Of a DNA stretch of 8,386 nt, positions 1-5,985 are shown one piece after another; position 1 is the first letter of the stretch; the number at the start of each line of letters is the position of its first letter. The notes below the pieces were generated by a model, which saw only the letters and a program-made list of their open reading frames with translations, was not told the origin of the DNA and did not search any database. The stretch is from positions 1 through 8,386 of the forward strand of contig JAQYVG010000152.1 of the NCBI GenBank assembly GCA_030145595.1. Reading direction: 5' to 3'. Source of the stretch: Desulfobacterales bacterium. Its GTDB lineage: Bacteria > Desulfobacterota > Desulfobacteria > Desulfobacterales > UBA11574. The position numbers and the translations under genes are program-made.

Positions 1-11
1 GATTGAAAGCA

Positions 12-51
12 AACACTTGAACCCTTGACCCCTTGAATCCTTGGACCCTCT
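12..51. repeat. Degenerate 8-nt-period tandem array
   Basis: Four consecutive octamers fit the consensus AAYCCTTG, at 12-19, 20-27, 28-35 and 36-43, followed by a decayed fifth unit at 44-51. Each unit keeps CTTG at the same phase, so the 8-nt period is visible directly. It lies downstream of the minus-strand efflux operon and has no coding potential that I can see. It resembles in style, but not in sequence, the other short-period arrays in this window. Confidence 0.7.
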
Positions 52-73
52 TCTCCAACTAAATTGGAGAAGA
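49..73. other. Perfect 10-bp stem-loop
   Basis: Bases 49-58 (TCTTCTCCAA) are exactly complementary to 64-73 (TTGGAGAAGA), with a 5-nt loop CTAAA. It could form a hairpin in RNA from either strand. There is no run of T after the stem on the minus strand, so it is a poor intrinsic terminator for the efflux operon that ends 225 bases away. It may instead belong to the repeat region beside it. Confidence 0.5.
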
Positions 74-156
74 ACCATATTTATATATAATTTATTTATG
101 AATTTTGCAAAGATGGAATGACAATCCTGCATAAGGGTGACCTTTGAAAAATGTTC

Positions 157-223
157 AATTTTGCCTGCCCCGTTAAATCTTTTAAAATTTAATCGGGGGG
201 CAAGGCCTAGGCAGGCGAAAATT
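157..223. repeat. 67-nt imperfect palindrome (repeat element or operon terminator)
   Basis: Nested complementary arms are visible. AATTTT at 157-162 pairs with AAAATT at 218-223, GCCTGCC at 163-169 with GGCAGGC at 210-216, and an inner CCCCGTTAAAT arm (168-178) with ATTTAA/CGGGG (187-198) apart from one bulged T at 193. The right arm also contains the perfect palindrome GCCTAGGC (205-212). It begins about 75 bases beyond the stop of the minus-strand pump gene, so it could end or stabilise that transcript. The size and two-level structure also fit a dispersed palindromic repeat. A clear U-tract is lacking. Confidence 0.5.
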
Positions 224-297
224 TTAACCGCAATCAAATTACATAAATCTACACATTATATCGAATAACCAAAATTCTAATGACAAAAACATGAATA

Positions 298-3200
298 CTA
301 CTTGGAAAAGCTTTTTTTCAATGATTGGCCGGCATCAAAGGCAAGGCTTAAAAGGGCTGGAATTAAAAAGATGGTAAAGACCGTTGAAAGCAGAAGGCCG
401 CCCACAACCACGCTCCCGAGCCCCCGGTAGAATTCGGAGCCTGCACCGGGAGCAAGTACCAGGGGCAGCATGGCCGTTACGGTTGTAATAGCGCTCATGT
501 AAATGGGCCGGATGCGGGAGCGGACCGATTCGGTAATGGCATCCCGGGGCAACATGTTGCTGTCCCGCATATTGTTTAAGGTTTGGTGGACAATCAGGAT
601 GGCGTTGTTGACAACAATTCCGACCAAAATGACAAAACCTAGCATGGTAATGATATCTAAAGGCTGGTAGGTTTTAAACGTGTTCACCAGCAGCAGGCCC
701 ACAAAACCGCCGGCGGCGGCCAGGGGCACACTGAACATAATGATAAGAGGATAGAAGAAATTCTCGAACAGCGCCGACATTAAAAGATAGCTGATCACGA
801 GCGCCAGAATAAAGTTCCACATCAGAGCCTTGCGTGTGCGCGTCAGGTCGTCGGCCGTACCGCCCAGTTTAATACTGTAAAGGCTTGAAAGACCTCCGCC
901 GGCCTTGATCGGCCCCACCACCTTTTCCGTCACGATCTCCATGGCGGCCTCAAGGGCCATGGTCCTTGACGGAATAACCTGGAGCGTAATGGCTCGTTGC
1001 GAATCAATATGATTTATCTGGATGGGACCTTCTTCGAGCTTAATTTCTGCAAGCGAGTTTAAGGTTACTTTTTCTCCGGATGGTGCCACAACCGGGAAGC
1101 GAGGCAGGTCCTGAGTGCGTTCGAGCTTTCCTTCCTTGCTCTTTACCACCAGATCGATTTCATCCCCGTGCAGGCGATAGGTGCTGGCTTTGGCCTCATC
1201 CACAATCGTATCCACGATTAAGCCCAGATCCGACGTGGTCATGCCCAGACGGCTCAGGCGTTCACGGTTTGGGATAATGCGCATTTCGGGATTGCCCAAG
1301 TCCAGACCGGGTATCGGGCGGATCTGGGCGCCGGGCAGAGCTTGGGCGGACAAACCGTATACCTGTCTGCCCAGACTGATGAGCTTTTCCAGGTCGGGCC
1401 CTTTGATCTCGATCTCAATGGAGCGACCCTCGCCGATATTGCGTGAAAAGAGGCTGGGCTGCTGCACAATGGCGATCATGCCGGGAATCTTTCTTAAGAC
1501 ACTGTAAACATAGGGAAGCAATTCCCTGGTTCGCTCCTGAACTTTGGATACAATGCCCATAAAAACCGACTGTCCCCGGGCAACGTAGAAAAAGTTTGTG
1601 GCCGGCGGAAGATTCAGTTTTTCGGCCAGCACGCTCATCTTTTCATCGTCAATTAGCGGCAGAAGATCTTTTTCAACGGTTTCACCGATTTTCTCAAGCT
1701 CATTCAAATTATAACCCGGAGGCGGCAACAAAATTCCATACAATATTTCACGGTTGCCCTCGGGCATGTATTCGGTTTTGGGCATCAAAAAATATGCCAG
1801 GCCAAGCGCCACCAGGGTCATGGCCACGGCAACTCCCACGCGCGCCGTAACCAATCCGCACATCCAGTACACAAACCTGGTTGTGTAATTTATAAAGCCA
1901 GCGGCGAAAGCATTCAGTCTCCGGGCGATATAACTAAAAGGTCTCCGGATAGGAGCGAAAACCCCTTTTGATTTGATTGCCGGCTTGTTATTTTTTTGAA
2001 TTTTGCCCAGTATTTTGGAAGAGAGCGTCGGTATGACCGTAATGGAGATGAGCAGGCTTAATGTAACGGCACCACTGATGGCGATGGCAATGTCGCGGAA
2101 AAGTTGGCCGGCCTCCTCCTGCACAAACACGATGGGAAGAAATACAGCCACCGTCGTCAAAGTACTTGCCAGTACCGCTCCCCAAACCTCAACCGTGCCG
2201 TCGTACGCCGCCTGTCTGCGATCTTTGCCCATCTCCCGATGGCGGAAGATATTTTCAAATACAACAATGGAATTATCCACCACCATACCCACGGCAAACG
2301 ACAGCCCCGCCAGGCTGACAACATTGATATTTCTACCCATAAGGGTCATGATCAGGAACGTGCCGATGACACTGATAGGGATGGCAACCGCCACGATCAC
2401 AGTGCTGGCAAAATTCCGTAAAAATATCAGAAGCACCAAAATTGCCAAAGATCCGCCTACAAAAATATTCTCCCTTACCAGGTTGATGGCGCTGTAGATG
2501 TAACGGGTATAATCATAGACCAGCACAATCTTTAAATGTTTTTCTTTTAACAGGTTCTCATTTAACTCTGCCAGCGCATCTTGCAGTTTCTTCATCACGA
2601 CCAAAACATTGGACCCGGGCTCGCGCACGGCGTTGAAAACGATGGTCGGCGTGCCTCTGTGCCGGACGACAAATTCCGCATCTTTAAAGCCGAATTCAAC
2701 GCCGGCAATATCGCCCACGGCAACAGGAATGCCGTTTACTCTCTTTATGATGACATTAGAGACATCTTCGGGACTACTATACTCGCCCACGGTTCTAGCG
2801 ATGTAGCGACGTTTGCCCTCGTCAAAGTTACCGGCACTGATGTTTTTGTTCTCTATATCCAGTGTGCGGACGAGTTCAGGAATGGTTACTTTGCGGGCCG
2901 AGAGGGCGTCCGTGTCAACGACGACTTGAATCTGACGCTCCCATCCTCCGTATATGTTGGACGACGACACCCCCGAAATCCGTTCCAGCCGGGGTTTAAT
3001 ATACTCGTCAACAAAATCGTACTCTTGCTGCAAGACACCCTGGAAGCCCGGCAGTGCCTTTAGTACCATCCAGGCAATCGCTTGCTCGCGTCTGCCGCCG
3101 GACTTTATGATCGGTTTGTCCACATTGTCCGGATATTTTTTGACGCGCTCAAGGCTGTTGGATACTCGCAGCAGCGCTTCATCCGTGTCCGTACCGATCT

Positions 3201-3486
3201 CAAATATCAGGCTTATAAAAGCGCTGCTGTCCCGGCTTTCACTTTTCATCTCCACCAGACCGTCAACATTTTTGAGCTCTTCTTCCTGAGCCTCAACAAC
3301 CTCGCGCTCAACTTCCACCGGGCTGGCTCCACGCCAGGTCGTCATGATGGAAATCTCCTGAAGATCAACATTGGGGGTCAATTGGATGGGAATTCTAAAA
3401 AGAGAAATAAAGCCGAACAGAACCAGCAGTAGAACCCCTACCGTGACGGTAACCGGCTTTTTGATTGCAGTATCAATGAGTTTCAT
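298..3486 (-). CDS. RND-family multidrug/solute efflux pump, inner-membrane component (AcrB/HAE1-like)
   Basis: This 1062-residue protein has the usual length and architecture of an RND pump, which drives efflux from the periplasm or inner leaflet through an adaptor and outer-membrane channel using the proton-motive force. TM1 lies at about residues 11-30, followed by a large periplasmic loop. A block of helices spans about 340-490, TM7 is near 545-566, a second periplasmic loop follows, and the last five helices occupy about 889-1046. The TM4 signature GMVVDNSIVVFEN (400-412) carries D404 followed by N405, where AcrB has two aspartates. TM10 reads VGIVVNNAILIV (955-966), with asparagine where AcrB has its relay lysine. 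This pattern occurs in the SwrC-like branch of the family. The start is supported by the canonical N-terminus (MKLIDTAIKKPVTV), although no strong Shine-Dalgarno precedes it. It is the second gene of the unit, 308 bases after the adaptor. The substrate cannot be deduced. Confidence 0.95.
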   Translation of the reverse strand: MKLIDTAIKKPVTVTVGVLLLVLFGFISLFRIPIQLTPNVDLQEISIMTTWRGASPVEVEREVVEAQEEELKNVDGLVEMKSESRDSSAFISLIFEIGTDTDEALLRVSNSLERVKKYPDNVDKPIIKSGGRREQAIAWMVLKALPGFQGVLQQEYDFVDEYIKPRLERISGVSSSNIYGGWERQIQVVVDTDALSARKVTIPELVRTLDIENKNISAGNFDEGKRRYIARTVGEYSSPEDVSNVIIKRVNGIPVAVGDIAGVEFGFKDAEFVVRHRGTPTIVFNAVREPGSNVLVVMKKLQDALAELNENLLKEKHLKIVLVYDYTRYIYSAINLVRENIFVGGSLAILVLLIFLRNFASTVIVAVAIPISVIGTFLIMTLMGRNINVVSLAGLSFAVGMVVDNSIVVFENIFRHREMGKDRRQAAYDGTVEVWGAVLASTLTTVAVFLPIVFVQEEAGQLFRDIAIAISGAVTLSLLISITVIPTLSSKILGKIQKNNKPAIKSKGVFAPIRRPFSYIARRLNAFAAGFINYTTRFVYWMCGLVTARVGVAVAMTLVALGLAYFLMPKTEYMPEGNREILYGILLPPPGYNLNELEKIGETVEKDLLPLIDDEKMSVLAEKLNLPPATNFFYVARGQSVFMGIVSKVQERTRELLPYVYSVLRKIPGMIAIVQQPSLFSRNIGEGRSIEIEIKGPDLEKLISLGRQVYGLSAQALPGAQIRPIPGLDLGNPEMRIIPNRERLSRLGMTTSDLGLIVDTIVDEAKASTYRLHGDEIDLVVKSKEGKLERTQDLPRFPVVAPSGEKVTLNSLAEIKLEEGPIQINHIDSQRAITLQVIPSRTMALEAAMEIVTEKVVGPIKAGGGLSSLYSIKLGGTADDLTRTRKALMWNFILALVISYLLMSALFENFFYPLIIMFSVPLAAAGGFVGLLLVNTFKTYQPLDIITMLGFVILVGIVVNNAILIVHQTLNNMRDSNMLPRDAITESVRSRIRPIYMSAITTVTAMLPLVLAPGAGSEFYRGLGSVVVGGLLLSTVFTIFLIPALLSLAFDAGQSLKKSFSK

Positions 3487-3516
3487 AGTTCAAAATAATG
3501 ATTCAGGAAAAATTCA

Positions 3517-3548
3517 TCACGAAATTGCGAAAGTACGAAAACACGAAA
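3517..3548. repeat. 8-nt-period array (NNRCGAAA), left arm
   Basis: Four octamers at 3517-3524, 3525-3532, 3533-3540 and 3541-3548 all end in CGAAA, for example TCACGAAA and GTACGAAA. The array matches the reverse complement of 3760-3791 at 27 of 32 positions by hand alignment, so the two form an inverted pair around about 210 bases. Confidence 0.75.
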
Positions 3549-3616
3549 ATCAGTACATTAGTCTTTTTACTTTTATCCCTTTTTGAGCAATATAACGTAT
3601 TTTATGTTAGGTTAAT

Positions 3617-3706
3617 TCAATTTTTAAGGCCGCTCGCAAATGCTTTCAAAAAAACTCGTCCAAGTTCTCTATATGCTTCAATAATGGCCCAATGATCTTC
3701 CCACAT
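3617..3706 (-). CDS. Possible 29-residue small protein or gene remnant
   Basis: An ATG frame encodes 29 residues beginning MWEDHWAIIEAYRELG and ending ASGLKN before TGA. The frame is already open for ten codons upstream of the ATG (to a TAA at 3737-3739), and that stretch also looks protein-like (KGSINLGF). The composition favours an amphipathic helix. Only a weak AGGG lies just before the ATG, too close to be a good ribosome binding site. I do not recognise a family. It may be a real small protein carried by the inverted-repeat segment, the tail of a decayed gene, or chance. Confidence 0.22.
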   Translation of the reverse strand: MWEDHWAIIEAYRELGRVFLKAFASGLKN

Positions 3707-3756
3707 AAACCCTAAATTGATAGATCCCTTTTGGCTTTATTCATTTCGGTTTTTTG

Positions 3757-3791
3757 TACTTTCGTGCTTTCGTACTTTCATGTTTTCGTGA
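3757..3791. repeat. 8-nt-period array (inverted copy), right arm
   Basis: Octamers at 3757-3764, 3765-3772, 3773-3780 and 3781-3788 follow the pattern TRYTTTCG, which is the reverse complement of the CGAAA array at 3517-3548. It ends four bases before the adaptor stop codon. Confidence 0.75.
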
Positions 3792-3794
3792 TTC

Positions 3795-4883
3795 TTATTT
3801 TATAACACTCACCGGCTGTCCGGGTCTTAGGCGTTCATTTCCGCGGATCACAACCTTGCTGCCGGGTGCTAACTTGCCGGCGACCTCAACATTTCCATCA
3901 TAATACCCGAGGATTTTGACAGGCACCGGCATGGCCTTGCCGTCATTGACAATAAAAACAAGCCGATCGTTTCCTGCTGTGACCACAGCATCTTTGGGAA
4001 CCAGCAAGGCGCTTTTTTGAGCCGCCAGATTAAACGTCACCATGGCCTCCATGCCGCTTTTGATCTTAAAGTCCTGATTTTCAATATTTATCTTTGCCGG
4101 AAATGTTCTGGAATCAGGATCTCCCTGGGGAAGCATCGCATTTGTTCTACCCGCGCGCAGTTCGTTTGAGATGCTTTTTACCATTACTTTGACTTCCCCC
4201 TGAGGGGCAATCATCACCGCATAGCGTTCGGGTACATCCACGGATACTTTAATTTGCCCTAAGTCTACCAGATCAACCACCGGCCCGCCAACCTTGATCC
4301 ATTCGCCGACCTGAGTATGTTCTGCGGAAACAAAGCCTGAAAAGGGTGCCACAACCTTTTTTTGTTTTATTTCATATTCAAGACGCTCCATATCTGCTTC
4401 GCTGCCCAGCAATTCCTGAGAAAAGGCCCGCTGATTATAAAGCGCTTCATCATAATTTCTGGCTGCGATACTGTCGGCATCTTTTAGCCGGCTGTATCTG
4501 CTAAGCTCTTTTTCAGCAAGCTCAAGTCTGGCCCTGATAGTCTCCCTGGCAGCCACTGCGCCTTTCAGTCGAATCTTAAGTTCGGTGGATATTAAACGGA
4601 CAAGTAGATCCCCTTTCTTAACAAAATCGCCTTCCTTTACAGGGAAATATTCAACCACACCGGAAACTTCGGCAGCTACAGTGCTCATTGCAACGGCCTC
4701 AGTGGTTCCTACCAGCGAGACCTGCTCTGAAACCATCTTTTTTTCCACCAATGCAATCCTTACCGGTACCGGCGGCGGGCCCTTGCTTTTGTCTGCATCG
4801 CCGGCCATAAGAGATGGCGCTAAAATCAAAAATGTCAGCCCTATTGTTAAAAACCAATGCAACCTAAAATGAATTCTCTGCAT
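3795..4883 (-). CDS. RND efflux periplasmic adaptor (membrane fusion protein, HlyD/AcrA-like)
   Basis: The protein has 362 residues from the chosen ATG and bridges an RND pump to an outer-membrane channel in the periplasm. Residues 1-9 are basic, 10-23 hydrophobic, and SLMAG (24-28) fits a signal peptidase I site. There is no lipobox cysteine, so it is probably not a lipoprotein. The first lipoyl half is at about 68-97 (VSGVVEYFPVKEGDFVKKGD), a short alpha-hairpin at about 100-175, the second lipoyl half at about 175-207 (VVAPFSGFVSAEHTQVGEWI), a beta-barrel at about 210-285 and a membrane-proximal domain to the end. An in-frame TTG at 4937 would add 18 residues. I reject it because its AGGAG sits only one base away and it would bury the signal peptide, whereas ATG 4883 has AAGAGGTG at good spacing. 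It is first in the unit with the downstream pump gene. Confidence 0.93.
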   Translation of the reverse strand: MQRIHFRLHWFLTIGLTFLILAPSLMAGDADKSKGPPPVPVRIALVEKKMVSEQVSLVGTTEAVAMSTVAAEVSGVVEYFPVKEGDFVKKGDLLVRLISTELKIRLKGAVAARETIRARLELAEKELSRYSRLKDADSIAARNYDEALYNQRAFSQELLGSEADMERLEYEIKQKKVVAPFSGFVSAEHTQVGEWIKVGGPVVDLVDLGQIKVSVDVPERYAVMIAPQGEVKVMVKSISNELRAGRTNAMLPQGDPDSRTFPAKINIENQDFKIKSGMEAMVTFNLAAQKSALLVPKDAVVTAGNDRLVFIVNDGKAMPVPVKILGYYDGNVEVAGKLAPGSKVVIRGNERLRPGQPVSVIK

Positions 4884-4887
4884 CCAA

Positions 4888-4895
4888 CACCTCTT
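4888..4895 (-). promoter_or_regulatory. Ribosome binding site deciding the adaptor start
   Basis: AAGAGGTG on the minus strand has its AGAGG core six bases before the ATG at 4883. This supports that start over the upstream TTG at 4937. Confidence 0.65.
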
Positions 4896-4926
4896 TCGCC
4901 ACGTAATGCCAATTCCAACCTGGCAA

Positions 4927-4953
4927 CTTATATTCAAACTCCTATGGAGTCAA
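4927..4953 (-). promoter_or_regulatory. Second promoter-like pair overlapping a 5-3-5 dyad
   Basis: On the minus strand TTGACT (4953-4948) and TATAAG (4932-4927) are each 5/6 matches to sigma70 hexamers but are only 15 bases apart. A perfect dyad, ACTCC-TAT-GGAGT on the plus strand (4938-4950), starts inside the -35 element. It also lies at about the expected transcription start of the stronger upstream promoter. It could be an operator for a local repressor. The 15-base spacing argues against a MerR-type promoter, which needs 19-20. Confidence 0.3.
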
Positions 4954-4958
4954 GAAGT

Positions 4959-4986
4959 AACATAACCTTTACTGAAGGCTTGTCAA
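4959..4986 (-). promoter_or_regulatory. Sigma70-like promoter for the adaptor-pump unit
   Basis: On the minus strand a perfect TTGACA (4986-4981) is followed after 16 bases by TATGTT (4964-4959), a 4/6 match to the -10 box. Transcription would start near 4952 and give a leader of about 70 bases before the ATG at 4883. The position upstream of the first gene of the unit supports it. Confidence 0.5.
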
Positions 4987-5040
4987 AGGGCATCACGCGT
5001 ACAATACTTACTTGCTCGATTTGTTTTCTGTGTTATATTA

Positions 5041-5081
5041 ATAAAATCGCTTCGCGATTTTATGGAACGCGGCTTCGCCGC
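5041..5081. repeat. Twin hairpins with TTC loops (REP-like element)
   Basis: Two adjacent perfect stems share the same 3-nt loop. ATAAAATCGC (5041-5050) with GCGATTTTAT (5054-5063) makes 10 bp, and GCGGC (5069-5073) with GCCGC (5077-5081) makes 5 bp. Both contain GCTTCGC or GGCTTCGCC at the apex. The second is followed by TTTTAA and could act as a weak terminator on the plus strand, but it lies between divergent genes where no terminator is needed. A dispersed REP-like element is the more natural reading. Confidence 0.55.
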
Positions 5082-5114
5082 TTTTAATCGTTGACTTTTA
5101 ATGTAATTCTGCCG

Positions 5115-5142
5115 GCATCGAGCATCCAGTATCAAGCATCTG
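5115..5142. repeat. Degenerate 7-nt-period tandem array
   Basis: Four consecutive heptamers at 5115-5121, 5122-5128, 5129-5135 and 5136-5142 fit GYATCNR (for example GCATCGA and GCATCCA). The array sits about 90 bases upstream of the cooC-like start and about 35 bases after the twin hairpin, in otherwise featureless DNA. It has no visible coding role. Confidence 0.65.
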
Positions 5143-5229
5143 GTACAACAAAGGCAAAAAAGCATTGAAAAATAGGCAATCACTTAACCGAAAAACATAT
5201 CTTAAAATTTAGGACAAAAGGACGTATCT

Positions 5230-5985
5230 ATGAAAATAGCAATCAGTGGTAAAGGGGGCGTCGGCAAAACAACATTTGCAGCGCTTTTGATCCGAACCTT
5301 GAATGAACACGGCAAGCATGTATTGGCAATAGACGCCGATCCGGATGCAAACCTGGCCGCAGCGCTCGGCATCCCCGATGCGGATAAAATAACGCCCATC
5401 GCCGAGATGAAAGACCTTATTTTTGAAAGAACCGAAGCAAAGCCCGGAAGCATAGGCGGCTTTTTCAAACTGAATCCCAAGGTAGATGATCTGCCCGATG
5501 CCCTGTCTGCAAGACTTGACAATATCAAACTGATGCGGCTTGGCGGCATTAAAAAGGGAGGATCAGGTTGTCTTTGCCCGGAAAGCACCCTTTTAAGAGC
5601 TCTGATGACACACGTTGTCCTTGCAAGAAACGAAGTCGTAATCATGGACATGGAAGCGGGGATTGAACACCTGGGAAGAGCTACCGCTTCGGCTGTAGAC
5701 AAACTTATCGTCGTGGTGGAACCGGGCCGTCGTAGTATAGATACCGCCGGCCACATTCACAAGCTCGCATCTGAAATCGGGCTTAAAGCTATTGCCGTGG
5801 TGGGCAACAAGATCCGCAGCAAAAAAGATGAAGAGTTTTTGCAAAAGCATCTCAAAGATTTTGAGTTTATCGGATTTATCCCCTATGACGATGCTTTAAT
5901 CGAGGCTGACCTGGATGGTGTTTCACCGTTTGATGTCGACTCGACAGCAACAACGATTGTGACCCAAATGATCTCTAATCTGTAA
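5230..5985 (+). CDS. cooC: CooC-like nickel-insertion ATPase for carbon monoxide dehydrogenase maturation
   Basis: This 251-residue cytoplasmic MinD/SIMIBI-class ATPase belongs to the CooC family, whose members bind nickel and load it into the C-cluster of CODH in an ATP-dependent step. The deviant Walker A is at residues 7-15 (GKGGVGKTT) with signature lysine K8 and K13. Switch I is D35-A-D37-P-D-A-N41. The metal-binding CxC motif is C114-L-C116 within GSGCLCPE. The Walker B/switch II segment DMEAGIEHLGR (140-150) is nearly diagnostic for CooC. Length matches the family. AAAAGGA (5216-5222) lies seven bases before the ATG. No cooS or acs gene is in view, so its client could be encoded elsewhere; a CooC paralogue with another metal client is possible. 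It shares one base with the following helicase gene. No convincing promoter was found upstream. Confidence 0.9.
   Translation: MKIAISGKGGVGKTTFAALLIRTLNEHGKHVLAIDADPDANLAAALGIPDADKITPIAEMKDLIFERTEAKPGSIGGFFKLNPKVDDLPDALSARLDNIKLMRLGGIKKGGSGCLCPESTLLRALMTHVVLARNEVVIMDMEAGIEHLGRATASAVDKLIVVVEPGRRSIDTAGHIHKLASEIGLKAIAVVGNKIRSKKDEEFLQKHLKDFEFIGFIPYDDALIEADLDGVSPFDVDSTATTIVTQMISNL

Larger units (their letters stand above)
3517..3791. other. Inverted-repeat-bounded segment inside the efflux operon (possible MITE-like insertion)
   Basis: The arms 3517-3548 and 3760-3791 are imperfect inverted copies (27/32). They enclose AT-rich DNA with one small open frame on the minus strand. The segment fills nearly all of the 308-base gap between the adaptor and pump genes, which normally lie within a few bases of each other in RND operons. 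This suggests insertion. I see no transposase and no convincing target-site duplication, so it could also be two independent copies of a dispersed repeat that happen to face each other. Confidence 0.4.

Noticed and set aside
2003..3063. Plus-strand open frames of 105-164 codons opposite the RND gene
   Set aside because: They mirror the codon pattern of a strongly supported RND pump and show no domain or ribosome binding site.
4884..4937. N-terminal extension of the adaptor from a TTG codon at 4937
   Set aside because: Its AGGAG is only one base from the TTG, it would overlap the -10 region of the downstream promoter candidate and place 18 residues before a good signal peptide. ATG 4883 has a well-spaced AAGAGGTG.
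5165..5207. Sigma70 promoter for cooC (TTGAAA at 5165-5170)
   Set aside because: No acceptable -10 hexamer lies 16-18 bases downstream; the nearby TATCTT at 5198-5203 is too far away.
5202..5756. 184-codon open frame on the minus strand opposite cooC
   Set aside because: It lies antisense to a clearly conserved CooC protein, and its translation is serine-, leucine- and proline-rich without any domain, as expected of a shadow frame.
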